NCBI RefSeq assembly: GCF_026898115.1
Contig: NZ_CP114036.1
Coordinates: forward strand, 8,922,001-8,986,000
Source of the DNA: Streptomyces sp. S465
Lineage (GTDB): Bacteria; Actinomycetota; Actinomycetes; Streptomycetales; Streptomycetaceae
Length of the DNA: 64,000 nt
Direction: 5' to 3'
A program made the translations under genes and the position numbers. The notes beneath the pieces were generated by a model. That model was not told where the DNA came from and ran no database searches. It was given only the letters and a program-made list of their open reading frames with translations. Below are positions 57,335 through 64,000 of this stretch, piece by piece; within the stretch, counting starts at the first letter, position 1, and each line of letters begins with the position of its first letter.

Positions 57335-58249
57335 TCAGCTGCCCGTCGGCGGCTGGGGCGCGGGGATGCCGAAGGTCTCGGGCCGCGCACCGACACCCTC
57401 GCTCCAGGCGGCGGCGATCTCGTCGGCGCTCCAGCCGCCGTCCCGGAAGTCGACCGCCTTCTCCTGCGGGTGCGACCACAGCGCCAGCCGGTCCCCGCCG
57501 AGGCCGATGGCCTGGCCGGTGACGGCGGCCGAGGCGTCGGAGGCGAGGAAGGTGACCAGGCCGGTGACGTCCTCGACGGTGCCCAGCCCCTCCTGCTTGC
57601 GTATCCAGTCCGGCAGGGACGCTCCGGTGCGTTCGGCCTCCTCGATGGCGGGGCCGAAGGCCGGAATGGTCTTGGTCATCTCGGTGGCCGCCACGGGGAT
57701 GACGGCGTTCACCGTGATCTTCGCGCGGGCCAGTTCGAGGGCCCAGGTGCGGGCCATGGCCGCGATGCCGGCCTTGGCCGCCGCGTAGTTGGTCTGCCCG
57801 AAGTTGCCGCGCTGGCCGGCCGGCGATCCGATCAGGATGATGCGGCCGCCCTCGCCCTGCTCCCGCATCCGCACCGCGGCCGCCCGCGCGCAGCTGAAGG
57901 TGCCGCGCAGGTGGACGCGGATCACGTCGTCGAAGTCGTCGTCGGTCATCTTCCACAGGACCTTGTCCCGCAGGATGCCGGCGTTGGTCACCAGCACATC
58001 GAGCCGGCCGAAGTGCTCCACCGCGGCGGAGACCAGCTCATCGGCCGCCGCGGTGGTGCCCACCGCGGCGGTCACCCCGACCGCCTTGCCGCCGGCCGCC
58101 GCCACGCTTTCCACGGCGGCGTCGACGGCCTGCTGGTCCACATCGTTGACCACGACATGCGCCCCGGCCGCGGCCAGCGCGCGGGCGTAGGCGAGTCCGA
58201 GACCGCGGCCGCTGCCGGTGACGACGGCCACCTTTCCCGTGAGATCCAT
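57335..58249 (-). CDS. SDR related to multifunctional enoyl-CoA hydratase/3-hydroxyacyl-CoA dehydrogenases
   Basis: The product is 304 aa from ATG 58249. VAVVTGSGRGLGLAYARALAAAGAHVVVND is the cofactor motif of the HSD17B4-type dehydrogenase module. TNAGILRDKVLWKMTDDDFDDVIRVHLRGTF is diagnostic for that group. Ser, Tyr and Lys are in IGSPAGQRGNFGQTNYAAAKAG. It probably oxidises a 3-hydroxyacyl-CoA. First gene of the operon; its promoter lies at the large inverted repeat. Confidence 0.9.
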   Translation of the reverse strand: MDLTGKVAVVTGSGRGLGLAYARALAAAGAHVVVNDVDQQAVDAAVESVAAAGGKAVGVTAAVGTTAAADELVSAAVEHFGRLDVLVTNAGILRDKVLWKMTDDDFDDVIRVHLRGTFSCARAAAVRMREQGEGGRIILIGSPAGQRGNFGQTNYAAAKAGIAAMARTWALELARAKITVNAVIPVAATEMTKTIPAFGPAIEEAERTGASLPDWIRKQEGLGTVEDVTGLVTFLASDASAAVTGQAIGLGGDRLALWSHPQEKAVDFRDGGWSADEIAAAWSEGVGARPETFGIPAPQPPTGS

Positions 58250-58261
58250 GGGAGTCCATCC

Positions 58262-58326
58262 TCCATTGACAGGATTCCTGGCTAAGCAGGACCAGTCTTA
58301 TGACCAACAGGAATCCTGTCAATGGA
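58262..58326. promoter_or_regulatory. MarR operator pair with 19-bp inverted-repeat arms
   Basis: TCCATTGACAGGATTCCTG (58262-58280) is perfectly complementary to 58308-58326. Each arm contains its own palindrome, CAGGATTCCTG at 58270-58280 and CAGGAATCCTG at 58308-58318. The layout suggests one MarR dimer on each arm, covering the SDR and MarR promoters. Confidence 0.75.
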
Positions 58327-58401
58327 GTAGGCTGGGCTCATCTTCCGCAGGGCGCCGCGGCCGTGGCACGCCCTTGGGGACGGCCACATGAGGAGGGCGC
58401 C

Positions 58402-58857
58402 GTGTCGGAAACCGCCATGCAGTCGGCCGGTCGAGGTGGGAAGGCTGCCCCTTCACTGCTGTACCTGGTCAAACGCACCGAGCTGGTCGTGCGGGCACGG
58501 CTGGAGGAGGTGCTCAAGCCCGCGGGTGTGACCGCCCTGCAATACACCGCGCTGACCGTGCTGGAGAGGCATGACGGCCTGACCGCCGCTCAGCTCGCCC
58601 GCGACTCCTTCGTCACCGCCCAGTCCATGGCCGACATGGTGCGCACCCTCGAGGCCCGCGGCTACGTCGTCCGGCGCCCCAACCCGGCCAACCGGCGCGA
58701 GCTCCTCATCGCGCTGACCGACCTCGGGCACCAGCTCCTCGCCGATTACGCAGAGCCCGTGCGCGACGTGGAGCGGCGCATGACCGACGGTCTCACCGCC
58801 GACCGGACCGCCCAGCTGCGCGCCGCGCTCGACCACGCCTGGCGACAGCTCTCCTGA
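58402..58857 (+). CDS. MarR-family regulator of the SDR/ligase operon
   Basis: The product is 151 aa from GTG 58402, after AGGAGG. The winged helix is visible (LTAAQLARDSFVTAQSMADMVRTLEARGYVVRRPNPANRRELLIALTDLG). The flanking helices fit a MarR dimer. It is divergent from the SDR operon across a 19-bp-arm inverted repeat and is therefore likely to control both. Confidence 0.9.
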   Translation: MSETAMQSAGRGGKAAPSLLYLVKRTELVVRARLEEVLKPAGVTALQYTALTVLERHDGLTAAQLARDSFVTAQSMADMVRTLEARGYVVRRPNPANRRELLIALTDLGHQLLADYAEPVRDVERRMTDGLTADRTAQLRAALDHAWRQLS

Positions 58858-58912
58858 GCGGAACGCGGCCTGCTCACCGGCCGCTACCGCAAGGATCGGC
58901 CGGCCGTCCTGC

Positions 58913-59563
58913 TCAGGACTCCCAGGGGCAGGCGGCCAGCAGCTGCGCGTACCCGGGGACCGCGGATTTTGGTGACCGCTCCTGGAGGACCCCGCCGGGG
59001 AAGGTGAAGGGCGGCGCCTTGTGTGGCTTGGCGGTGGCCTGCGCCACGATGATGTCGGCCATGTCGCGGCCCAGGTCCAGCCTGGGGTAGTCGGCGTGGA
59101 CGCTGAGGCCGTGGCCCTCGGGGAGCAGGTCCGCATGGAGGCCGAAGATGTCCGCTCCGATCCCGGAATGGGTCAGGGCGATTTCGGGGCGCTTGCGGTT
59201 GGCGATCCCCTGGGAGGTGTGCAGAGCGATCGCGTCCCAGACGATCGCCGCCCGGTCCTCGTCCAGCCCGTTCCCGATCAGGAACCTGGTGGCGAGATCG
59301 GCGCCGTCGACCTCGAACCGCTGCTCGCCGTCGCCCTCGTCGGTGAGGCCGATGTCGTGGAGCGCGCAGCCGAGAAAGAGCAGCTCGTCGTCGTAGTCCG
59401 CATCCGCGTGCAGGCCCTGGTGGTCGCCGATGGCCCGGGCGAACAGGTAACTGCGGAGGCTGTGGTTGACCAGACTGGTGGGGGCGATGCCGGTCAGATA
59501 GGTGTGAGCCGTCCGGGCGAGTGCGGTGTCCGGAAAAGCGCTGGAGTAGTCATCGCCGCTCAT
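58913..59563 (-). CDS. HD-domain hydrolase (cyanamide hydratase-like)
   Basis: The product is 216 aa from ATG 59563. The HD-superfamily residues are in LVNHSLRSYLFAR (first His), FLGCALHDIGL (HD) and IALHTSQG. This order, with a single HD domain and no partner domain, matches cyanamide hydratase and related small HD hydrolases. The substrate is unknown. It is divergent from the GlxA-type regulator and ends 56 bp past the MarR stop (convergent). Confidence 0.85.
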   Translation of the reverse strand: MSGDDYSSAFPDTALARTAHTYLTGIAPTSLVNHSLRSYLFARAIGDHQGLHADADYDDELLFLGCALHDIGLTDEGDGEQRFEVDGADLATRFLIGNGLDEDRAAIVWDAIALHTSQGIANRKRPEIALTHSGIGADIFGLHADLLPEGHGLSVHADYPRLDLGRDMADIIVAQATAKPHKAPPFTFPGGVLQERSPKSAVPGYAQLLAACPWES

Positions 59564-59671
59564 GAGAGTGCTCCTTGCCAGAGGGCGGCCGCCGGGGCGG
59601 TGCCGGGCCCGGCGGCAGGCGTCGAAGGGTGTGGAATGTCAGTTTCCGGGCTCTGTTGTCGATCACTCAAG

Positions 59672-59706
59672 TGGCCAGATGGCCTGATGTTGCTAAGATC
59701 TGGCCA
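59672..59706. promoter_or_regulatory. Inverted repeat spanning the GlxA-type regulator promoter and start codon
   Basis: TGGCCAGAT (59672-59680) and ATCTGGCCA (59698-59706) are perfect 9-bp complements. Between and overlapping the right arm is TAAGAT (59694-59699), a good -10. The last A of the right arm is the A of the ATG, so the message may be leaderless. Confidence 0.6.
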
Positions 59707-60716
59707 TGACGGTTGTCGCGGTGCTCGGACTCGACGGAGCCCTCGGATTCGAGCTGATGACCCCGGGTCAGGTCTTCGGCACGGCCAATACCGTGGACGG
59801 CCCCGGCGCGGCGTCCCCTCCCCGCTACGACGTGCGCCTCTGCGCACCGGGCCGCTTCCTCAGCACCGCGGCCGGCTGGGGCGCGGTGGAGATGCGCACT
59901 CCGTACGATCTGGACGCGGTGGCCGATGCGGAGATCGTCATCGTCCCGGGCACTGAACGGTTTCTCGATCCTCCGGACCCGGAGGTGGTCCAGGTGTTGC
60001 GCGACGCGGCGGCGCGCGGAAGCCGCATCGCGTCGATATGCGTGGGGGCCTTCACCCTGGCCGCATCGGGCCTGCTCGACGGGGGGCGGGCGACGACCCA
60101 CTGGCAGTGGGCCGATGAACTCGCGCGGCGACACCCCGCCGTGGAGGTCGATCCCGCCGTGCTGTTCGTGGACAACGGCCGGACGCTCACCTCCGCCGGT
60201 GTGGCGTCCGGGCTGGACGTTTGTCTGCACCTCATACGGACGGAAGCCGGGGCGGAACTGGCCGCGCAAACCGCCCGGCGCGTCATCATGCCGGCGTGGC
60301 GGGACGGCGGCCAGGCGCAGTTCATCGAGCACGTCAGTCCCGGCGACACGAGTGATTCGCTCCAGCCGACCATCGACTGGATGGAGAAGAACCTGACGGC
60401 GCCGCTGGATCTCACGGCGATCGCACGGCATGCGGCGATGAGTGTGCGCAGCCTGAACCGGAAGTTCAGACACCAGATCGGCACCACGCCACAGCAGTTG
60501 CTGTTGCAGATGCGCATCGACCGCGCCCGGCGACTGCTGGAGACCACGAATCTGCCGGCCGATCAGGTGGCGGAAGAATCCGGATTCGGCTCGCAGGCCT
60601 CACTCCGCTACCACTTCACACGACTCGTGGGGACATCTCCGAGCGCCTACCGGCTGGCGTTCAATGCACACCGTCGCACGCCATCGCGCACCGCTCTGGG
60701 CGCGGATGGTGGGTGA
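59706..60716 (+). CDS. GlxA-family regulator (DJ-1/PfpI-like domain plus AraC HTH)
   Basis: The product is 336 aa from ATG 59706. The N-terminal DJ-1/PfpI fold contains ASICVGAFTLAASGLLDGGRATTHW, including the nucleophile-elbow Cys, and ends near residue 190. The AraC HTH pair follows (LTAIARHAAMSVRSLNRKFRHQIGTTPQQLLLQMRIDRARRLLETT and VAEESGFGSQASLRYHFTRLVGTSPSAYR). Such proteins are one-component regulators. No ribosome site precedes the ATG, consistent with a leaderless transcript. It probably controls the HD-domain gene across the 142-bp gap. Confidence 0.9.
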   Translation: MTVVAVLGLDGALGFELMTPGQVFGTANTVDGPGAASPPRYDVRLCAPGRFLSTAAGWGAVEMRTPYDLDAVADAEIVIVPGTERFLDPPDPEVVQVLRDAAARGSRIASICVGAFTLAASGLLDGGRATTHWQWADELARRHPAVEVDPAVLFVDNGRTLTSAGVASGLDVCLHLIRTEAGAELAAQTARRVIMPAWRDGGQAQFIEHVSPGDTSDSLQPTIDWMEKNLTAPLDLTAIARHAAMSVRSLNRKFRHQIGTTPQQLLLQMRIDRARRLLETTNLPADQVAEESGFGSQASLRYHFTRLVGTSPSAYRLAFNAHRRTPSRTALGADGG

Positions 60717-61061
60717 GGCGGCTGGTCGATACCGTGCGCTACACTTGATCTTGCTGCGGCGCCCGAACTCCCGGCCGCCGGACGCGCGTTGGTGGTCCAA
60801 GGAAAGACGCCCCGCTTCCTGCGGGGAGATGCGGGTGCAAGGCCTGCCCAGCGCTCGGGAGACGAGCCCACCCCGCATGCTGCGGGGTGGGCTCGTTGGG
60901 TTTCAGGGGCGTCGTGGTGGCCCGACCCGGCCCCGGACCCGCCGGCCGTCGAGCTGCCCCGGCTCCCGCTGCCCAGGGCCCTCGCCGGCCAGGTCCTCCG
61001 GGCTCATGGCCGCACGCCGCCGGCTCGCGCGGCCGCTCACCGACCCATGGGGGCGGGCCCG
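60717..61061. other. 345-bp non-coding region with stable hairpins
   Basis: No gene is supported. A small hairpin (CCCCGC TTCCT GCGGGG) lies at 60810-60826 and is followed by AGATGCGGGTGCAAGG. The larger terminator hairpin is listed separately. The remainder to the LysR stop is high-GC without clear structure. The pattern recalls structured ends of IS200/IS605 elements and of I-E CRISPR repeats, but neither is supported by a second copy. Confidence 0.4.
60863..60895. terminator. Strong hairpin between GlxA-type and LysR genes
   Basis: A perfect 14-bp stem, CGAGCCCACCCCGC with GCGGGGTGGGCTCG, has the loop ATGCT. It is followed by TTGGGTTT. It fits a bidirectional terminator for the convergent genes. 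Confidence 0.75.
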
Positions 61062-61988
61062 TCAGGCGTCCGGGACCAGGAGATTCTTCGCGGAGTCGCG
61101 GAAGTGGGCGATGAGCGGGTTGCGATCGTCGGCACGGGTGACGACGACCACCTGACAGGGTTCGACTCCCTCGATGGGGACGGTGGCGAGGTCGTCCCGG
61201 AGCGCGCAGCGCCGGTCATAGGCCGGCACGAGGGCGATGGCCTGGCCGTCGGCGACCAGTTCCAGCTTGTCCTCGAAGGTGTCGACGAGCACCGGACCGT
61301 GGGGAGCCGGGGCACCGTCCGGGCGGGGATCGAGCCGCCAGAACCCGTTCCACACCGCGGCCATGCCGGCAACGGCCACCAGGGGTTCGTCGGCGAAGTC
61401 GGCCGGGCTGACCGACTCCTTGCCCGCGAGGGGGTGGGAGGCGGGCACGAGCAGGACCCGGGGTTCGTCGTAGAGGACGGTCACGCGCAGGCCATCGGTC
61501 GGGATCGGCAGCGGCGTGCGGACGACAAGCGCGTCGACCCGGCGGTCGGGCAGGGCACGGACCTGGTCCCAGTCCAGGTGACGGGTGCGGACGTGGGCGT
61601 CGGGATGGCGGTCGCGCAGGTCCCGCACCACGCCGGTGATGACGAGGTCCTCGACGTATCCGATGGTGATCGTGCGCGCCGGCGCCGCGGCGCGCGCGGT
61701 GCGCACCGCCTGCTGGGCGGCGTGCAGGAGTGCCTGTGCCTGCGGGAGGAATGCCGCGCCGGCCGCGGTGAGGCCGCTGCCCTGCGTGGTGCGCTCCAGC
61801 AGGCGCACCCCGAGGACGTCCTCCAGCCGCTGGATCTGGCGGCTCAGGGACGGCTGGGCCAGATGCAGTGCCTCGGCTGCCCGGGTGACGTTCAGGTGCT
61901 CGGCGACGACCACGAAGTACCGCACCAGCCGCAGGTCGAGGTCCGAAACGGCGGTGGGCGGTGAGGCGGGGGAGGGCTCGTCGGGCAT
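61062..61988 (-). CDS. LysR-family regulator
   Basis: The product is 308 aa from ATG 61988; an ATG at 62012 adds eight residues. HTH: HLNVTRAAEALHLAQPSLSRQIQRLEDVLGVRLLERTTQGSGLTAAG. The effector domain is complete (TITIGYVEDLVITGVV ... GQAIALVPAYD). No partner gene is evident; it ends at the hairpin-rich region and starts 213 bp from the NmrA stop, which transcribes toward it. Confidence 0.9.
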   Translation of the reverse strand: MPDEPSPASPPTAVSDLDLRLVRYFVVVAEHLNVTRAAEALHLAQPSLSRQIQRLEDVLGVRLLERTTQGSGLTAAGAAFLPQAQALLHAAQQAVRTARAAAPARTITIGYVEDLVITGVVRDLRDRHPDAHVRTRHLDWDQVRALPDRRVDALVVRTPLPIPTDGLRVTVLYDEPRVLLVPASHPLAGKESVSPADFADEPLVAVAGMAAVWNGFWRLDPRPDGAPAPHGPVLVDTFEDKLELVADGQAIALVPAYDRRCALRDDLATVPIEGVEPCQVVVVTRADDRNPLIAHFRDSAKNLLVPDA

Positions 61989-62224
61989 ACCGCCGTTATA
62001 CCGCTCCGGCATGACGGGTGCGAAGCAGAACCGTGGACGCCCGGCGCAGAGGGTTGTCGACGCGCCGGGGACCGCGGCGCCTCAACCGCTCACCGCACGC
62101 GCAGCGTGTGCGCGATGGCCACCGGGCGCGGCCGTGCCGAGGACGCCGACAACCGCCGGGGGCCGAACCGGGCGCCGAACCACGCCGGGTGAACACGCCG
62201 ATCAGCCAGCGACGCGCCGAGCTT

Positions 62225-63076
62225 CTACCGGAAGGCGTCGACGTGGTCGGTGACAAAGGCGCGCAGGCCGCGGGGGCTGGTTCCGGTGAGAGAGGCGACA
62301 TCGTCGGACAGCCACGCGGCGTCTCCCTCCGCGATCAGGCCGAAGACCTGGGCGTTGGAGGCGGCGACCGGCTCGGGCAGCCCTGCCTGGACCATTGCCT
62401 CCCGGTGCTGCTCGGGCGTGATCCGGCGGTACTCGATCTCCTGGCCCAAGGCGTGGGTCAGCTCGGCGGCCACGTCGGCGTAGGTGACGAGCTCCGGCCC
62501 GGTCAGCAAGTAGGTGCGCCCCACGTGACCGGCGGGAGCGGCTGCCACGGCCGCCGCGCATGCGGACACGTCACGGGCATCGACCATCCCGAACCGGCCC
62601 TCGCCGGCCGACATGACGAACCCGTGCGTCTGCTTGATCATCGGGGCCACGGCGAACAGGTTCTGCATGAGGAGATTCGGCCCGAGCAGCGTGTACCGGA
62701 GTCCACTCGCCCTCAGATGAGCCTCGATGCGCGCATGGTCGCGGCGGCGGTCGACGGGGGAGTCGGGTGTGGCCTTGTGATTCGTGATCTTGACGATGTG
62801 TTGTACGCCCTGGCGTGCAGCGCTGTCGATGACGGCGATCTCCTGGCCGGGAAGCGACGGGCTGATGAGCAGCAGGGTGCCGACACCGCGCATCGCCTCG
62901 TCCAGCGTATGCGGGCGGTCGAAGTCACCCACGGCAACCTCTGCGCCGCTCCAGGCCCCGTCCTTCGGTACGCGGGACGTGTCGCGCACCAACGCCCTGG
63001 TGGGGAGGTCGCGCCCGGCGAGCAGGCGCACCGCTTCGGAACCGATCCTGCCGGTCGCTCCGGTAACCAAGATCAT
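62225..63076 (-). CDS. NmrA-like NAD(P)-binding oxidoreductase
   Basis: The product is 283 aa from ATG 63076. MILVTGATGRIGSEAVRLLAG is the dinucleotide motif (GxxGxxG) of the atypical SDR/NmrA family. VGTLLLISP, VQHIVKITNHKATPDSP and YTLLGPNLLMQNL are as in quinone reductase-like NmrA proteins. It would act as a quinone reductase or NADP sensor. It is divergent from the HxlR gene, a very common pairing. Confidence 0.9.
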   Translation of the reverse strand: MILVTGATGRIGSEAVRLLAGRDLPTRALVRDTSRVPKDGAWSGAEVAVGDFDRPHTLDEAMRGVGTLLLISPSLPGQEIAVIDSAARQGVQHIVKITNHKATPDSPVDRRRDHARIEAHLRASGLRYTLLGPNLLMQNLFAVAPMIKQTHGFVMSAGEGRFGMVDARDVSACAAAVAAAPAGHVGRTYLLTGPELVTYADVAAELTHALGQEIEYRRITPEQHREAMVQAGLPEPVAASNAQVFGLIAEGDAAWLSDDVASLTGTSPRGLRAFVTDHVDAFR

Positions 63077-63170
63077 GACGTCTCCTTCAACAGGCGCAAA
63101 GAAAGTGAGGCCGCTTCGTCACCGCGAGCGGCCTCACAAGCCTGCCGGTGGCTGGTGCCGATTGTGAAGT

Positions 63171-63203
63171 AGGAACCGTTTGGATATATAGGTACCTCAT
63201 GGA
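63171..63203. promoter_or_regulatory. Direct repeats and -10 before the HxlR gene
   Basis: AGGAACC...GGA at 63171-63184 and AGGTACC...GGA at 63190-63203 are similar 14-bp repeats spaced 19 bp. TATATA at 63185-63190 is a good -10, only 8 bp before the ATG, so the HxlR message may be leaderless. Confidence 0.5.
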
Positions 63204-63585
63204 TACCAACTCGGGGATCACCTATGCGAAAGACTGTCCGTCGCGCACGGTGCTGAGCGTCCTGGCGAACAAGTGGTCGCTCTATGTACTCGGAGTGCTG
63301 AGCGGGAACGACCGGCCGCTCCGCTTCACCGAACTGCGCCGGAGTATCGAAGGCGTGACGCAGAAGTCCCTCACCCAGGCACTGCGCAACCTCGAACGCG
63401 ACGGCCTGGTCAGCCGCACCATCCACCCGACCATCCCTCCGCGTGTCGAGTACCGCCTCACCGGCCTCGGCCGCGAAGCGGGAACGCTCACCACCGCGAT
63501 CGCCGACTGGTCCAAGACCAACGCGGCCCGCGTGCACGCGGCCCGCGCCGCCTACGACGCTCGCCTGGCCGACGACCGGGCCTGA
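63199..63585 (+). CDS. HxlR-family regulator
   Basis: The product is 128 aa from ATG 63199. DCPSRTVLSVLANKWSLYVLGVLSG contains the conserved Cys near residue 13 and the LxxKWxLLIL-like helix. RFTELRRSIEGVTQKSLTQALRNLERDGLVSR is the winged helix and PPRVEYRLTGLG the wing. It is divergent from the NmrA-like gene, which it likely represses until an electrophile or quinone modifies the Cys. Confidence 0.92.
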   Translation: MDTNSGITYAKDCPSRTVLSVLANKWSLYVLGVLSGNDRPLRFTELRRSIEGVTQKSLTQALRNLERDGLVSRTIHPTIPPRVEYRLTGLGREAGTLTTAIADWSKTNAARVHAARAAYDARLADDRA

Positions 63586-63797
63586 CCCGGAAGCCACGGG
63601 TCAGGCGACGAGCCGCCGCGGATCGCTCAGCACTCGGTGAGTTCGGCTGGGCGGGCGGCGGGTCACAGTTGCCGGAGCGCGACGCCTGGCCCCGCGCGGC
63701 GGCTCGGGATGACCCTGCGCCCGTGGACCACGTGCCGACCGCTGGCCGTCGGATCGCCCATGCGATCTGACCAGTTGCTCATTATTCCCCCGCGTTA

Positions 63798-63827
63798 TTG
63801 ACCCAGGTGACGCGTGCCGCATACCTT
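63798..63827 (+). promoter_or_regulatory. Candidate promoter for the last gene
   Basis: TTGACC (63798-63803) and TACCTT (63822-63827) are 18 bp apart, about 100 bp before the GTG at 63931. The 345-bp gap from 63586 to 63930 shows nothing else. Confidence 0.4.
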
Positions 63828-63930
63828 GCCCGGCATCGTGGCCTGGCGTGCAGTGACCGCCGCGGGTCCCTGGGACGGGGCCCCGTCGTACGCGCTGGGG
63901 CACCGCTGTCGCCTCAAGGAGGAGAATGCC

Positions 63931-64000
63931 GTGGCAGTGAACGACGTGGGTGCCGCCGCTCGTTCCGCATCAGCGCTCATCGCCGCTCGGCTCGACCGGC
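63931..64000 (+). CDS. Start of a further gene, possibly an MFS transporter (cut by window edge)
   Basis: A GTG at 63931 follows AAGGAGGAG by 5 bp. The 23 visible residues are VAVNDVGAAARSASALIAARLDR. A short polar start ending in ARLDR is often seen before the first helix of MFS sugar transporters, but this is too short to assign. Confidence 0.5.
   Translation, partial: MAVNDVGAAARSASALIAARLDR

Noticed and set aside
60810..60840. Possible I-E CRISPR repeat
   Set aside because: Only one copy is present, with no spacer-repeat periodicity and no cas genes in the window.
63586..63770. Short + strand frame after the HxlR gene
   Set aside because: It is Arg/Ala/Pro-rich, without a ribosome site or known motif, and overlaps the HxlR gene in another frame.

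Overview
The window looks like a chromosomal arm or accessory segment of a Streptomyces species or a close high-GC actinomycete. Evidence: very high GC with strong third-position bias, GTG starts and GGAGG ribosome sites, overlapping ATGA stop/start junctions, rare TTA codons confined to a few genes, a CebR-type operator, an MbtH-assisted NRPS, and many one-component regulators (LysR, MarR, TetR, HxlR, GlxA). No tRNA, rRNA, CRISPR array or intact transposase was seen.

Left part (1-13.4 kb). A probable immunity/conflict cassette comes first: a caspase-like STAND NTPase (runs off the left edge), a protein with a degenerate NUDIX-like stretch, and a SLATT-type two-helix membrane protein. Next are a dioxygenase remnant and a secreted CE15 glucuronoyl esterase behind a perfect CebR operator. 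A doubly truncated LysR/EamA pair, a MarR/SDR divergon with two strong palindromes, and a DUF3140/DUF2945 pair follow. A three-gene membrane operon (9.26-12.2 kb) carries three copies of a Gly-rich, RHIM-like motif split over two adjacent genes. A methyltransferase and a membrane-anchored thioredoxin-fold protein close the section.

NRPS locus (13.9-26.7 kb). Two synthetases (A-PCP-C-A-PCP and C-A-PCP-C), MbtH, a methyltransferase, a type II thioesterase and a P450 form one co-directional cluster. My reading of the specificity residues gives unknown-Ser-Thr, ending in a C domain rather than a thioesterase. Downstream are an IclR-like remnant, an ANT/Lnu-like nucleotidyltransferase, a lipoprotein, and a polyprenyl synthase / MpaB-Lcp-like oxygenase operon (28.8-31.3 kb).

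Catabolic island (31.4-51.0 kb). A seven-gene leftward operon (MHS transporter, Gfo/Idh, isomerase, two KstD-like flavoproteins, YciI, zinc dehydrogenase) is headed by a LysR gene. That LysR gene diverges from a third KstD-like flavoprotein plus an SDR. A TetR gene diverges from a rightward operon of a phosphotriesterase pseudoenzyme, an intact phosphotriesterase paralogue, a flavin monooxygenase, an alpha/beta hydrolase, an MBL hydrolase and a CocE-type hydrolase. Together they look suited to oxidising and hydrolysing a cyclic ketone, lactone or ester.

Right part (51.0-64.0 kb). A stand-alone NACHT protein of visibly different composition sits between catabolic operons. It is followed by a MarR-controlled operon (SDR, amidohydrolase, acyl-CoA ligase, MaoC) with a 19-bp-arm inverted repeat, an HD-domain protein, a GlxA-type regulator, a hairpin-rich intergenic region, LysR, NmrA/HxlR, and the first codons of a further gene.
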